Shown: positions 1-9,491, counted from the stretch's first letter. The stretch is DNA of 64,000 nt from Labrenzia sp. OB1 (GCF_001624695.1 NZ_JSEP01000010.1:1-64000), one strand, 5' to 3'. The notes: generated by a model not told the origin, from the sequence alone. Numbers and translations: made by a program.

Positions 1-1
1 C

Positions 2-277
2 TTCGCCGATGGCGGCTATGCCGGTGAAAAGCTGCGCGCCGCCCTGGTGGGCAACGGCAACTGGACGATAGAGATCATCAAACGCTCCGATGCTGCTGAA
101 GGCTTCGAACTCCTGCCCCGCAGATGGGTGGTGGAGCGCACTTTCGCATGGCTGGGCAGATGCCGCCGGTTGGCAAAGGACTGGGAGGCGTCAATCGAAA
201 GTTCCACCGCATGGATCAACATCGCTAGTATCAGGGTCATGACACGCAGGCTCGCAACCTATTGTCTTGTCTCATGA
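2..277 (+). mobile_element. IS5-family transposase, C-terminal fragment (runs off window start)
   Basis: This is the C-terminal end of a DDE transposase whose frame is already open at the window edge. The first residues read [11 protein letters not shown], the second catalytic Asp region of IS5/IS427-type transposases. About 30 residues later comes [20 protein letters not shown], where the Glu of VVERTFAW is the third catalytic residue. The stop is at 275-277. The IS end probably lies a few bases past the stop, near 294-298 (AACTTTTGAATCGGACTC as the likely terminal repeat). The minus-strand restriction-modification gene loses its family-like sequence exactly there. Only part of the element is visible, so the IS cannot be named. 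Confidence 0.85.
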
Positions 278-675
278 ACTTTTGAATCGGACTCTAAGAG
301 GGCCTGTTCGTCGTCAAGTGCATATGCGCGAATTATTTCAGGAGTAGCATCTGGAATTTCGATTGTGACAAGATCGTCCCGCGGGATTACTCGATTGATC
401 TTAACCAAACGAAATTTGTAGATCGCGCGACCGGCAAGTTGAATTACCCACTCTTTGCCAGGTGGTTGTGTCCCGACTATCCGTTCAGGTAGTGCATTTC
501 GAAATCGAAACGAATAGAGCACGTCACCCAAGTTCTTTGGCAACCTAATGCGCAGAAACTCGGCAGCTTCTTCAATGTCAGTACGAGCAAATTCAAGCTC
601 GGTCTTGTCTTCGCTGTACTGATCAAAAAAGATCTTCTCTACAATTGCCTCATAGCGATTTGTTGGCTTAGGCAT
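259..675 (-). pseudogene. R-M-associated protein, N-terminal part only, truncated by the IS
   Basis: The frame opens with ATG at 675, overlapping the stop of the methyltransferase by 8 bases, so the two are co-transcribed. The visible product begins MPKPTNRYEAIVEKIFFDQY and contains LPKNLGDVLYSFRFRNALPE and IPDATPEIIRAYALDDEQAL. I recognise this as the N-terminal region of proteins encoded beside C5 methyltransferases whose longer C-terminal half is a nuclease-like domain (from memory, unverified). After the EQALL residues the reading frame enters the IS terminal sequence and stops at 259, so the catalytic half is missing. Only about 127 native codons remain. If the remainder survives it lies beyond the IS, outside this window. 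Confidence 0.7.
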
Positions 676-2011
676 AAGCCGATCCTGTGGCCTTGATCTG
701 TGCTTCGATCTCTTCTTGTTTGCGTTTTCTGGCTCCGCTCTTGCGGTCTCGCCGTGATGGGGGAGTGGGCACGCCGTAATTCCTTGAAGCCGCGGAAAGG
801 TCCATTTCGAGAAGCTCCTTACGACCAAGCGCCAGAGTCTTTTCAGGACGCGTTGGCAATATACCCAGAGCTTGAATAACCGAGGCGGCAATTGCGCGTG
901 CTAAAGGGGGGGGCACGGCGTTACCGATTTGGCGCGCTCCATGCCACTTGGTAACGTGAAATCGGAACCAATCAGGGAAGCCATGTAACCGAGCCATTTC
1001 GCGTACTGTTATGCAGCGTGGATACTTGTAATGCACTGGCCGAGGGCTTGTGAACGCTCCTCTGGCTCCATCCGTTCCGGCGCGCAGTGTGTTCGACAAC
1101 CCATACGGAGCGAGCTTGAAGAAGCGACTTATTGGTTCGACGTTACCAGGTTCAGTTTCCGTGAAGCGTCTTCTTGAGATTTCAGTGTGTTTGGTCCGTG
1201 CACTTGAAGTGAGAGTGCTCGGTGCCCAATGCCGCTTGTAGCCAAAGTCCCAGGCATCATTTGTAAGAGCACGAAGTTTTGCGGCGTAAGTGGACGGTGC
1301 ATCGTACTTTGTATTGACCGTGTCTCTGTTCAAAAGCGAAGCGAAACGGTCCGCATCAGGCAAATCTCCAATTGCGTCTTCCACCGTAGGGCCATTCGGA
1401 AGATCTGCAATCGGCTTTTTTCCATCAGCTGCAGTCGTAATGAGGCTAGGATAACAAGGTAGTTTTTCACCCTTCTTAGCGCCAACCAAGATCAATCTGT
1501 GGCGGTGTTGGGGAACGCCAAAGTTTGCTGCGTTGAGAACCGTTCCCTTGCGGTTCTCAAAGTTGACTTCGTACTCTCGTTGCTCGAATTCTTGAACCAA
1601 TTCTTCCAAAAAACGTTTGTGTTTTCCAACCGTTAGGCCCTTTACATTTTCGAAAACAAAAGTGCGTGCGTCTAGCTCTGCCACCAGCCTGACAAATTCC
1701 ATGACCAGCTCATTTCGCGGGTCGTCTAAGACGCGATGTCCAATTAGCGAGAACCCTTGGCAAGGTGGTCCACCGAACACACAGTCAATTTGTTTGTTGC
1801 CAATACCGGCCACCTCCCGAATTTTTTTTGCTGAAAGTCCGGCGACTGACTCTGCGAGGATTGCTGTTTGCGGGAAGTTATATTCGTGAACCGCGCAGTG
1901 CACAGGGTCGACCTCGACGGCCGCGGCAACATCGAAACCGGCCTGTTCGAAACCAAGGCTCATACCGCCTGCACCGGCGAATAAGTCAATTCCGATCGGC
2001 CGATTGTTCAT
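668..2011 (-). CDS. DNA (cytosine-5)-methyltransferase, Dcm/HpaII type
   Basis: A 447-residue C5-cytosine methyltransferase that transfers methyl from S-adenosylmethionine to cytosine in a specific duplex site. Conserved motifs appear in order: motif I DLFAGAGGMSLGFEQAG (residues 9-25), motif IV GGPPCQGFS with nucleophile Cys84, motif VI ENV (121-123), motif VIII QHRHR (168-172), and motif X RQIGNAVPPPLARAIA near 370. The target-recognition region lies between VIII and X. The start ATG at 2011 has AAGGGGACA upstream. The gene sits between vsr and the truncated R-M gene on the same strand. Its codon use is more AT-rich than the core genes at 3.8-9.5 kb, which suggests horizontal acquisition. 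Target sequence cannot be read from the protein alone. Confidence 0.95.
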   Translation of the reverse strand: MNNRPIGIDLFAGAGGMSLGFEQAGFDVAAAVEVDPVHCAVHEYNFPQTAILAESVAGLSAKKIREVAGIGNKQIDCVFGGPPCQGFSLIGHRVLDDPRNELVMEFVRLVAELDARTFVFENVKGLTVGKHKRFLEELVQEFEQREYEVNFENRKGTVLNAANFGVPQHRHRLILVGAKKGEKLPCYPSLITTAADGKKPIADLPNGPTVEDAIGDLPDADRFASLLNRDTVNTKYDAPSTYAAKLRALTNDAWDFGYKRHWAPSTLTSSARTKHTEISRRRFTETEPGNVEPISRFFKLAPYGLSNTLRAGTDGARGAFTSPRPVHYKYPRCITVREMARLHGFPDWFRFHVTKWHGARQIGNAVPPPLARAIAASVIQALGILPTRPEKTLALGRKELLEMDLSAASRNYGVPTPPSRRDRKSGARKRKQEEIEAQIKATGSAYA

Positions 2012-2079
2012 GGTCTGTCCCCTTCTGCGATTCTGAACATTAGCGGAGTCGAGAGAAGCTGTCGATCGTGAAATCAGAT

Positions 2080-2484
2080 TTAGTTGTGTAAGAATTTTAG
2101 AAGCTTTGATTTTAAAGAGTTAAGGTCGCCAGTCTCACACTGCCAGACCTCCAACACGCTCCATCCGTTTTTTTTGAGTTCCTGCTTCTTGCGCTCGTCC
2201 CGCTTCAGATTTGAGGAGATTTTCGGTCCCCAGTAATCAAGTTTCGATTTTGGAAGGCGTCCTTTTGAGCAACCGTGTCCATGCCAAAAACACCCGTGAA
2301 TGAATAGAGCCTTCTTTTTAGGGCCGAATACAATGTCGGGTTTTCCAGGTAGGTCTTTGCGGTGAAGTCTGTATCTGAAGCCCATGGAATGCAGCAAGCG
2401 CCTAACAATCAACTCGGGACCAGTGTCTTTGCTTTTAACAGCTTGCATTATGCGTCGGCGTTGCTCGGGGCTTCTGGTATCCAT
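2080..2484 (-). CDS. vsr: Very short patch repair endonuclease Vsr
   Basis: A 134-residue strand-specific endonuclease that nicks 5' to the T of T:G mismatches left by deamination of 5-methylcytosine at the partner methyltransferase site. The N terminus MDTRSPEQRRRIMQAVKSKDTGPE is the family signature. The catalytic core has PGKPDIVF (metal-binding Asp) and FIHGCFWHGHGC (catalytic His and zinc ligands), with the last zinc Cys in EVWQCE. The position equivalent to E. coli Thr63 is Ile here. The length matches the family. It lies 68 bases upstream of the methyltransferase on the same strand, the usual pairing. Confidence 0.95.
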   Translation of the reverse strand: MDTRSPEQRRRIMQAVKSKDTGPELIVRRLLHSMGFRYRLHRKDLPGKPDIVFGPKKKALFIHGCFWHGHGCSKGRLPKSKLDYWGPKISSNLKRDERKKQELKKNGWSVLEVWQCETGDLNSLKSKLLKFLHN

Positions 2485-2749
2485 GATTTCAAATTTTATT
2501 TGGTGAAAGACTTCGTTTCCAGCACCTATTAGCTACTTGGTGCTCGATTGCGATTGCGGCCCGTGCGAACAAACACCTTCGCAGCTTGCCTGCCCGTATC
2601 GATCAGCAGAACAAATCAGAACCAAACTGTCGGAGTTCTGCAGAAAAACTTCTGCAATTCTGCATTTGTTCCCTGCATATTCCTGCGCGAAATTGAGATC
2701 GGGGGTGTCGGCTAATTCTGGTAAATGCTTTTTATTACTCGGATTTTGA
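2485..2749. other. Intergenic, lower GC, no gene seen
   Basis: This stretch lies between the vsr start and tRNA-Thr and has noticeably more A/T than the flanking core genes. I see no open frame with a credible ribosome site and no repeat of the tRNA 3' end that would mark an attachment site. It must hold the vsr-methyltransferase promoter on the minus strand. Confidence 0.4.
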
Positions 2750-2824
<75 letters not shown>

Positions 2825-3367
2825 ATCCGGTGCGTCTTCAGAGGCGGGCCGCATGGGGCTTTTCCGGGGGAAAAGCGCGACTTTAAGGACGCAAATGCCT
2901 GATCCGATCAGCGGGGCCGACCGGATTGAGGGCGCTTTTGCCATATGCGGGCCGGGGACGCAAGCGGTGATTTGGATTTTTTCCCGCCCTCGAATCCGGC
3001 CGGCGGAAGACCTTGCCTCGCAGGAAGGCTTTCGCCCCGTAACTGCCTGCAAAAGCGCGGGTTTTGCCGTCTGGGGATATCGGCTGAGGTCGGGCCGGGC
3101 AGGTCATATGGGGAGCCGGGAGAAAATGGGGGTGTCAAGGCCGGACAAGGGCGCGACATGCGCAGCCCGCTGGAAATGCGACGCCCGGACCACGCCACTG
3201 GATGATATGCCACCTGATGAAGAGGCAGCCTCGATCCGACCGGTTGGGCCGGGTTGCAAGGGAGAGGCGGGGCGGAAGGCGATGGCCGCGCTACGGCAAA
3301 GCGGACTGTTCAGCGAAGGGCAGGCTTGGTAAAGAGAAGGGGAACCAGTCATTTGAAGCGCATTGCC
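2825..3367. other. Intergenic region, no convincing gene
   Basis: This 540-base stretch holds the tRNA-Thr promoter on the minus strand and the leader of the small basic protein on the plus strand. Open frames exist on both strands because of the high GC, but none has a ribosome site, a recognisable domain or a hydrophobic pattern. I see no strong hairpin. Confidence 0.4.
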
Positions 3368-3547
3368 ATGAGCAAAAAAGATCAGCACGGCCAGCCGGTT
3401 GCCAAAGATCCCGGCGAACCGGCCGGGACAGGGGACAAGGACGTCCGCAAGGACAGGGAAACCGTCCGGCAGGAGCGTCTTGCCGAGGCCCTGAGGGCGA
3501 ACCTGCGCCGCCGCAAGAGCGCCGCCAAAAGCCGCAAGGCTGAGTGA
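3368..3547 (+). CDS. Small basic hypothetical protein upstream of murA
   Basis: A 59-residue Lys/Arg/Glu-rich protein starting MSKKDQHGQPVAKDPG and ending in a basic stretch, RANLRRRKSAAKSRKAE. The middle is predicted helical and very charged (DVRKDRETVRQERLAEAL). No signal peptide, membrane segment or known domain is visible. Similar short proteins with an RQERLAEALRxNLRRRK core sit next to murA in other alphaproteobacteria, as far as I recall. The low-complexity N terminus and basic tail would fit nucleic-acid or ribosome association, but that is a guess. The start is the only ATG close to the conserved part; the Shine-Dalgarno is weak. Confidence 0.65.
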   Translation: MSKKDQHGQPVAKDPGEPAGTGDKDVRKDRETVRQERLAEALRANLRRRKSAAKSRKAE

Positions 3548-3787
3548 GGCGCACTGACGGGATAATTCAGGCGATTGCTCGCCCGATTGATTGCCCTTGC
3601 AATGCCCATGGTCTGCCTTGCATGGGCCACAAGTTGCGTGTAGATCCCAGGACTTGATTGAATTTGGCCGGATCAGCCTTGATATGAAGATGATCGGCCG
3701 TGCGATATTCACAGCCTGCGTTCATCCGGACGCGGGAGGTTCCAGGAAAAGACCGCGCCGGTCCGCGGTACGGGTTCGGGGAAGACT

Positions 3788-5077
3788 ATGGACAGTATCA
3801 AGGTTGTCGGCGGCAGGGAACTGAACGGGATCATCCCGATTTCCGGAGCCAAGAACGCGACGCTGCCGCTGATGATCGCCTCGCTTCTGACGGACGAGAC
3901 CCTGACGCTGACCAACGTGCCGCGCCTGCGCGACGTGGCGCAGCTCACGCAGATCCTGTCCAACCACGGCGTCGACTATTCGGTGAACGGCAAGCGCAAC
4001 GGCCAGGACGAACTGGCCGGACAGACGCTGAACCTGACCGCCCGCGAGATCGTCGACACCACCGCGCCCTATGAACTTGTTTCCAAGATGCGCGCCAGCT
4101 TCTGGGTTGTCGGCCCGCTGGTCGCCCGGTGCCGCGAAGCCCGGGTCTCGCTGCCCGGCGGCTGCGCCATCGGCACGCGTCCGGTGGACTTCTTCATCGA
4201 CGGGCTGGCCGCGCTCGGCGCCGATATCGAGATCGAGGCCGGTTATGTGGTCGTCAAGGCACCAGGCGGCCTGAAGGGAGCCCGCGTTGAATTTCCGAAA
4301 GTCTCCGTCGGCGCGACCCACACGATCATGATGGCCGCGACGCTTGCGCAGGGCGAAACGGAAATCGTCAACGCCGCCCGCGAGCCGGAAGTGGTCGATC
4401 TGGCCAAGTGCCTCAGGGCGATGGGCGCGGAGATCGAAGGCGAGGGCACCTCCACAATCCGCATTCAGGGCAAGCCGCGCCTTCACGGTGCGCGCCATGC
4501 GGTGGTGCCGGACCGGATCGAAACCGGCACCTATGCCATGGCGGTCGCCATGACCGGCGGCGATGTGCTGCTGCAGGGCGCTCGCTCGGATCTCTTGGAA
4601 TCGGCGCTGGACACCCTGCGCCAGGCGGGCGCCGAGATCACCCAGACAGCGTACGGCATCAAGGTGTATCGCAACGGCAACGGCATTCAGCCCGTCGATG
4701 TGACCACGGAACCCTTCCCGGGTTTCCCGACGGACCTGCAGGCGCAGTTCATGGCGCTGATGACAAAGGCGGGCGGGGCCAGCCGGATCACCGAAACCAT
4801 CTTCGAAAACCGCTTCATGCATGTGCAGGAACTGGCGCGGCTGGGAGCCAACATCCATGTGGACGGCCGCACGGCGACGGTCGAGGGTGTCTCCACCCTG
4901 CGCGGCGCGCCTGTGATGGCGACGGACCTCAGGGCTTCCGTGTCGCTGGTCATCGCAGGTCTCGCGGCGGAGGGGGAGACCACCGTCAACCGCGTCTACC
5001 ATCTCGACCGGGGCTTTGAGCGCCTGGAAAACAAGCTTACCCGCTGCGGCGCGCAGATCGACCGGATTTCCAGCTAG
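3788..5077 (+). CDS. murA: UDP-N-acetylglucosamine 1-carboxyvinyltransferase MurA
   Basis: A 429-residue cytoplasmic enzyme of the first committed peptidoglycan step: phosphoenolpyruvate plus UDP-GlcNAc gives enolpyruvyl-UDP-GlcNAc. Substrate residues Lys22-Asn23 lie in [10 protein letters not shown], and the loop [12 protein letters not shown] carries catalytic Cys126, the fosfomycin target. Cys rather than Asp predicts fosfomycin sensitivity of the enzyme. The two inside-out alpha/beta domains are complete and the length matches the family. ATG at 3788 follows a GGGGAAG-like ribosome site. It starts the core run murA-DUF2948-hisD-UPF0262-phosphatase, all on the plus strand. Confidence 0.98.
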   Translation: MDSIKVVGGRELNGIIPISGAKNATLPLMIASLLTDETLTLTNVPRLRDVAQLTQILSNHGVDYSVNGKRNGQDELAGQTLNLTAREIVDTTAPYELVSKMRASFWVVGPLVARCREARVSLPGGCAIGTRPVDFFIDGLAALGADIEIEAGYVVVKAPGGLKGARVEFPKVSVGATHTIMMAATLAQGETEIVNAAREPEVVDLAKCLRAMGAEIEGEGTSTIRIQGKPRLHGARHAVVPDRIETGTYAMAVAMTGGDVLLQGARSDLLESALDTLRQAGAEITQTAYGIKVYRNGNGIQPVDVTTEPFPGFPTDLQAQFMALMTKAGGASRITETIFENRFMHVQELARLGANIHVDGRTATVEGVSTLRGAPVMATDLRASVSLVIAGLAAEGETTVNRVYHLDRGFERLENKLTRCGAQIDRISS

Positions 5078-5278
5078 GCCGGCGCTGGTACGGGCAAGCG
5101 CGGGGCACGAAAGCCGGAAAGCCGCAGGGGCAGGGTGCGCCTTATTCCCGATTGCCAAATCCCTCATTCCCCTTTACGTCAACAGCCTTGGGAACCGGGC
5201 AGACTGCGCTTATATGCGCTTTGCCGGAAAAGCCGGAAAATGCCGGAAAATGTATGACGGGAGCAGAATTCGACCGCT

Positions 5279-5716
5279 ATGGATCAATTGAAACTCGCCG
5301 CCCTTGATCAGGAAGACCTCCAGGTTCTCTCCGCCCATTTGCAGGATGCCGTCCTGACCGTCGCCGATATCCGCTATCTGCCGAAGGAAAAGAAGGTGGT
5401 CTTCGTCGTGAACCGGTTTGTCTGGGACAAGGAAACAGACAAACGCTCGAAAAAACACGAGCGCCGCCGCTCGGCCCTGGCATTCGCCCAGGTCAACGCC
5501 ATGAAGGTGCAGAACATCCGTCAGGATGCCAAGGGCGCTGTGCTGGAACTGCTGGCCGTGACGTTCAAGCCCGGCAAGGAGCCTTCCGGCCAGATCGAGC
5601 TCGCTTTCGCAGGTGGCGCCAGTCTGCTCCTGGAAGTGGAATGTATCGAGGCGCAGCTCTCCGATCTTGGCGCTGCCTGGTCGACCCCCAACCTGCCGCA
5701 GCACGATCTGGATTGA
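5279..5716 (+). CDS. DUF2948 family protein
   Basis: A 145-residue conserved alphaproteobacterial protein of unknown function. The pattern LKLAALDQEDLQVLSAHLQDAV followed by DIRYLPKEKKVVFVVNRFVWD is typical of DUF2948. The C-terminal part ends LEVECIEAQLSDLGAAWSTP, also family-typical. There is no signal peptide or membrane segment, so it is probably cytoplasmic. Its constant position between murA and hisD is the main context. ATG at 5279 follows GGGAGCAGAATTC. Confidence 0.9.
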   Translation: MDQLKLAALDQEDLQVLSAHLQDAVLTVADIRYLPKEKKVVFVVNRFVWDKETDKRSKKHERRRSALAFAQVNAMKVQNIRQDAKGAVLELLAVTFKPGKEPSGQIELAFAGGASLLLEVECIEAQLSDLGAAWSTPNLPQHDLD

Positions 5717-5803
5717 TCGCTCCGGTGCCGCAGGTTGCCGGACCCCGGAGTTGGGACTGAGAATCGGCACCGAGAATTGCCGTTGAGAAAAATGGAGAGT
5801 TGC

Positions 5804-7099
5804 GTGGTTCAACGCCTTTCAGACAAGGACGCCGGATTCGAGGCGCGTTTCGCGGACCTTCTGGCCGGAAAGCGGGAAGTGTCGGAAGATGTCGATCACA
5901 TCGTCCGGGACATTCTTGAAAATGTCCGCAGCCATGGCGACCGGGCCGTTCTGGACTATACCCGCAAGTTCGACCGGCTGGATGCGGCCGGCATGGCGGA
6001 ACTGACGGTCTCGTCCGCCGAGATCGAGGCTGCGGCGGCAAAGGTGCCCCGCGAGACGCTGGACGCATTGCAACTCGCCCATGACCGGATCCACGTGCAT
6101 CATGCCCGGCAGATGCCGAAGGACGATCGCTATACCGATCCGCTCGGCGTGGAACTGGGGTCCCTGTGGACCGCCGTCGAAGCGGTCGGTATTTATGTGC
6201 CTGGCGGAACGGCCAGCTATCCGAGTTCTGTATTGATGAACGCGGTCCCGGCGAAGGTCGCCGGCGTCGAACGTATCGTCATGGTGGTTCCCAGCCCGGA
6301 CGGCGTGCTCAATCCGCTGGTTCTTGCCGCTGCCCGGATCGCCGGCGTCACGGAAATCTACCGGATCGGCGGGGCCCAGGCGGTTGCGGCTCTTGCCTAT
6401 GGCACCGAGACGATTGCCCCGGTCGCCAAGATCGTCGGGCCCGGAAACGCCTTTGTGGCCGCGGCCAAGCGCAGGGTGTTCGGCACGGTCGGCATCGACA
6501 TGATCGCCGGCCCCTCGGAAGTCCTGATCGTCGCCGATGGCGAAAACAACGCCGACTGGGTGGCCGCCGATCTTCTGGCGCAGGCCGAACACGATACCGC
6601 TGCCCAGTCGATCCTGATCACCGACAGCGCGGACCTGGCCGACGAGGTGGAAACCGCCGTCGAGGCGCAGCTCAGGGCGCTGCCGCGCGAAGACGTCGCC
6701 CGGGCGAGCTGGCGCGATTTCGGCGCCATTATTCTGGTGGACACTCTTGAAGCGGCCATGCCGCTCGCCAACCGGATCGCGCCGGAGCATCTGGAGCTGG
6801 CGGTGGCCGACCCGGAAGCGCTTTTGAAGAAGGTGCGCAACGCCGGGGCGGTGTTCCTCGGGCACTATACCCCCGAGGCCATCGGCGATTATGTGGGCGG
6901 TTCAAACCACGTTCTGCCGACGGCGCGCTCGGCCCGGTTTTCCTCCGGCCTTTCCGTGCTCGAATTCGTCAAGCGCACGTCGGTTCTCAAATGCAGCGCG
7001 GAAAATCTGAGAGCGCTCGGCCCGGCGGCCATCGCCCTTGGTGAAGCGGAGGGGTTGTCTGCGCACGCGCGCTCTGTTTCCATCAGACTGAACCTGTAG
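5804..7099 (+). CDS. hisD: Histidinol dehydrogenase HisD
   Basis: This enzyme carries out the last two steps of histidine synthesis: L-histidinol to L-histidine, with 2 NAD+ and a zinc ion. Visible motifs are VGPGNAFVAAAKRRVFG, IAGPSEVLIVAD, the AQAEHD zinc ligands, the catalytic Glu-His pair in RIAPEHLELAV, and the zinc-binding C-terminal GGSNHVLPT. I chose the GTG at 5804 because GGAGAG (5794-5799) sits four bases before it and gives 431 residues, the family length. In-frame upstream starts at 5735 and 5792 add non-conserved sequence, and the 5792 ATG overlaps that ribosome site. Other his genes are not in the window. Confidence 0.96.
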   Translation: MVQRLSDKDAGFEARFADLLAGKREVSEDVDHIVRDILENVRSHGDRAVLDYTRKFDRLDAAGMAELTVSSAEIEAAAAKVPRETLDALQLAHDRIHVHHARQMPKDDRYTDPLGVELGSLWTAVEAVGIYVPGGTASYPSSVLMNAVPAKVAGVERIVMVVPSPDGVLNPLVLAAARIAGVTEIYRIGGAQAVAALAYGTETIAPVAKIVGPGNAFVAAAKRRVFGTVGIDMIAGPSEVLIVADGENNADWVAADLLAQAEHDTAAQSILITDSADLADEVETAVEAQLRALPREDVARASWRDFGAIILVDTLEAAMPLANRIAPEHLELAVADPEALLKKVRNAGAVFLGHYTPEAIGDYVGGSNHVLPTARSARFSSGLSVLEFVKRTSVLKCSAENLRALGPAAIALGEAEGLSAHARSVSIRLNL

Positions 7100-7126
7100 C
7101 CGATACCCGAGAGAGGCTTCTGCAGC

Positions 7127-7630
7127 ATGAGCGAACCGCAAGCGGATACAGATCCGAACGCCTCCGGCGGCAAGCTGGTGGACGTGATTCTTGATGAAGC
7201 CTCCATTTCCCGTTCAACTCCGGAAGTGGAGCACGACAGGGCGGTCGCGATCTACGATCTGATCGAGGAAAACAGTTTCCAGCCGGTGGGCCATCCATCC
7301 GCGCGGTTCATCCTCGATCTCTCGGTGATCGAAAAGAAACTTGTTTTCCGGATCAAGCTGGAAGACGGGCGGGAGGTTGTCACCCACGTCCTGTCCCTGT
7401 CGCCTTTGCGCAAGATCGTCAAGGACTACGACCTGATCTGCCAGAGCTACTACGAGGCGATCCGCCATGCGACGCCCAGCCAGATCGAAGCCATCGACAT
7501 GGGCCGGCGCGGTGTTCACAACGAGGGCTCGACCGTCCTCATGGAGCGCCTGGAAGGTAAGGTCGAGGTGGACATGCAAACCGCACGACGGCTGTTCACG
7601 CTCGTCTACGCCCTGCACTGGAAGGGTTGA
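7127..7630 (+). CDS. UPF0262 family protein
   Basis: A 167-residue conserved protein of unknown function found next to hisD in many alphaproteobacteria. Family features are LVDVILDE, the [18 protein letters not shown] segment, [26 protein letters not shown] and a C-terminal [11 protein letters not shown]. No transmembrane segment or catalytic motif can be named. ATG at 7127 has GAGAGGCTTC upstream. It ends 5 bases before the phosphatase start, so the two are almost certainly co-translated. Confidence 0.93.
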   Translation: MSEPQADTDPNASGGKLVDVILDEASISRSTPEVEHDRAVAIYDLIEENSFQPVGHPSARFILDLSVIEKKLVFRIKLEDGREVVTHVLSLSPLRKIVKDYDLICQSYYEAIRHATPSQIEAIDMGRRGVHNEGSTVLMERLEGKVEVDMQTARRLFTLVYALHWKG

Positions 7631-7635
7631 CGGGA

Positions 7636-8088
7636 ATGACCGGGCCGGGCCTTCGTCCGACTGCGGTAATGTTCGCCTGCGGGATGAATTCCGTGCGCTC
7701 GCCCATGGCCGAGGCCCTGACGCGGAAACTGTTTCCCAACCAGGTCTATGTGCGTTCCGCCGGTGTGCGCCAGGGCAAGATCGACCCCTTCGTCGACGCG
7801 GTCATGGCCGAAATCGGCGTGGACATGAGCAAGCATCAGCCCAGAACATTCGAGCAGCTGGACGAATCCGGGTTCGACCTGGTTGTGACGCTGGCGCCCG
7901 AAGCCCACCACAAGGCGCTCGACATGACCCGCACCGAGGCCGTCGACGTGGAATACTGGCCGACGCTTGACCCGACTTTGGCGACCGGCAGCCGAGAGCA
8001 GATCCTCAGCGAATACCGGGCCGTCCGGGACCAGTTGATGATGCGCATCAAGAAACGCCTGGACTGGACCCCGCCGCCGAGCGGCTGA
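7636..8088 (+). CDS. Low-molecular-weight phosphatase family protein (ArsC/LMW-PTP fold)
   Basis: A 150-residue protein of the low-molecular-weight phosphotyrosine phosphatase superfamily. The N-terminal loop FACGMNSVRSPMAEAL holds the CX5RS phosphate-binding motif with nucleophilic Cys. A C-terminal YWPTLDPT provides the general-acid Asp. Relatives act as protein-tyrosine phosphatases or thioredoxin-type arsenate reductases; its fixed place in the hisD-infA cluster argues for a housekeeping phosphatase rather than arsenic resistance. ATG at 7636 is preferred over TTG at 7627 because GAAGGG lies 9 bases before the ATG. Confidence 0.88.
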   Translation: MTGPGLRPTAVMFACGMNSVRSPMAEALTRKLFPNQVYVRSAGVRQGKIDPFVDAVMAEIGVDMSKHQPRTFEQLDESGFDLVVTLAPEAHHKALDMTRTEAVDVEYWPTLDPTLATGSREQILSEYRAVRDQLMMRIKKRLDWTPPPSG

Positions 8089-8354
8089 TGCCATCGGGAG
8101 GTAATCCGTGTGCCGGAAACTGTATTTCCGGCCCGGACGAACTGGGGTTCCGACGCCTTGAGATGAAGCGTAAATGCCGTAATTCCGCGGTTCCCGGGCT
8201 CCATAGGGAGCTTGAAACCCGGTGTCCGCCGCGGGTGATCTGTATAAGCCGGGGTTTCTTTGGCCGGCTGTGGAAAGAAAGGTTCACTTTCTGTCCCTAA
8301 TCCGTTAGTTTCCCCCGCACCCGCGGGCAGGACCCGCTTTATTCAGGATATCAA

Positions 8355-8573
8355 ATGGCCAAAGAAGAAGCTCTGGAGTTTCCGGGCGTCGTAACAGAAC
8401 TGTTGCCGAACGCGACGTTCCGCGTAAAACTTGAAAATGAACACGAAATCATCGCCCACACAGCCGGGCGCATGCGCAAGAACCGTATCCGCGTTCTGGC
8501 GGGCGACAAGGTTCTCGTCGAGATGACCCCGTATGACCTCACCAAGGGGCGGATCACCTACCGCTTCAAGTAA
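8355..8573 (+). CDS. infA: Translation initiation factor IF-1
   Basis: A 72-residue OB-fold protein that blocks the ribosomal A site during initiation together with IF-2 and IF-3. It starts [32 protein letters not shown] and ends with the family-typical [12 protein letters not shown]. The full length is present. The 266 bases upstream have no gene and include the promoter region and the CAGGATATCAA ribosome site. It is followed 41 bases later by maf on the same strand. Confidence 0.99.
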   Translation: MAKEEALEFPGVVTELLPNATFRVKLENEHEIIAHTAGRMRKNRIRVLAGDKVLVEMTPYDLTKGRITYRFK

Positions 8574-8614
8574 GCGGATTGCATGGTGACCCCGGCTGCA
8601 AGGTTCGCGTTTTC

Positions 8615-9241
8615 ATGATGAATGCCCCACAGTTGATCCTGGCCTCCGCATCGCCGCGCCGCCTCGCGCTGCTGCAGCAGATCGGGCTGGAACCGGATCA
8701 ACTCCTGCCTGCCGACATCGACGAGACACCGAAGAAGCACGAGACACCGCGCCGTCTTGCGCTGCGGCTGGCCCGGTCCAAGGCCGAAACCGTCCGTCAG
8801 AAGGTGGACGCTTCGGACAGTCTGCGGGACAGCGTGGTGCTTGCCGCCGATACGGTTGTCTCCGTCGGCCGCCGGGCCCTTCCGAAAGCGGAGCTTACGG
8901 ATCAGGCGGTCATGTGCCTGTCGCTCCTGTCCGGCAGGGGACATCGGGTTTTCACGGCCGTCGCCGTGGCTGAAGCCAACGGCAAGGTGCGGTCCAGGCT
9001 GGTGGAGACCCGTGTCCGCTTCAAGCGCCTCTCGCGCAAGGACATGGATGATTACGTGGCGTCCGGCGAATGGCGCGGCAAGGCCGGGGGCTATGCCATC
9101 CAGGGTCTGGCGGGCAGCTTTGTCGTCAAGCTGGTCGGATCCTATCCGGCTGTCGTCGGACTGCCGCTGGTGGAGACCGCGTTTCTGCTGACCGCTGCCG
9201 GATATCCGGTCCACAAGGGCTGGGCCACGGCCGCCGCCTGA
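8615..9241 (+). CDS. maf: Maf family nucleoside triphosphate pyrophosphatase
   Basis: A 208-residue house-cleaning enzyme that hydrolyses non-canonical or modified NTPs to NMP and pyrophosphate. Signatures are [18 protein letters not shown] at the N terminus, VVLAADTVV with the catalytic Asp, [16 protein letters not shown], and [13 protein letters not shown] use ATG at 8615; a second ATG follows directly, while the in-frame TTG at 8579 would add an unconserved leader. It stands between infA and yacG, an order common in Hyphomicrobiales. Confidence 0.93.
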   Translation: MMNAPQLILASASPRRLALLQQIGLEPDQLLPADIDETPKKHETPRRLALRLARSKAETVRQKVDASDSLRDSVVLAADTVVSVGRRALPKAELTDQAVMCLSLLSGRGHRVFTAVAVAEANGKVRSRLVETRVRFKRLSRKDMDDYVASGEWRGKAGGYAIQGLAGSFVVKLVGSYPAVVGLPLVETAFLLTAAGYPVHKGWATAAA

Positions 9242-9290
9242 CCGCCGGCCGGGTCATTCGTTCGCTGACACAAGGAAAGGGGAGACCGCC

Positions 9291-9491
9291 ATGGCCGGGA
9301 CCACAGCCCAGAAACCACAGCGCCGCATGCGCCCCTGTCCGATCTGTTCGAAACTGTCGACGCCGGACGACTATCCGTTCTGCTCCGACCGTTGCGCCAA
9401 GATCGACATGAACCGCTGGTTCACGGGAAGCTACGCCATTCCCGTGGTCGAAACCGACGACATCGACGAGAGCAACCTGCCGGAAGATTGA
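9291..9491 (+). CDS. yacG: DNA gyrase inhibitor YacG (zinc ribbon)
   Basis: A 66-residue zinc-binding protein. Four Cys ligands are seen in RPCPICSK and FCSDRCAKID, followed by the family-typical MNRWFTGSYAIP and an acidic tail. E. coli YacG inhibits DNA gyrase by binding GyrB. ATG at 9291 follows AAGGAAAGGGGAGACC, a strong ribosome site. The gene is 49 bases after maf and probably co-transcribed. Confidence 0.93.
   Translation: MAGTTAQKPQRRMRPCPICSKLSTPDDYPFCSDRCAKIDMNRWFTGSYAIPVVETDDIDESNLPED

Noticed and set aside
2853-3332. 159-codon frame on the plus strand between tRNA-Thr and the small basic gene
   Set aside because: No ribosome site, no domain, and overlapping frames of similar length on the other strand.
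3722-5167. 481-codon frame on the minus strand opposite murA
   Set aside because: Covers murA exactly and has no recognisable domain.
7636-8088. Reading the LMW-phosphatase-like protein as an arsenate reductase partner of the ArsR island
   Set aside because: It is 48 kb away inside a conserved housekeeping cluster, and lacks any ArsR-type site upstream.
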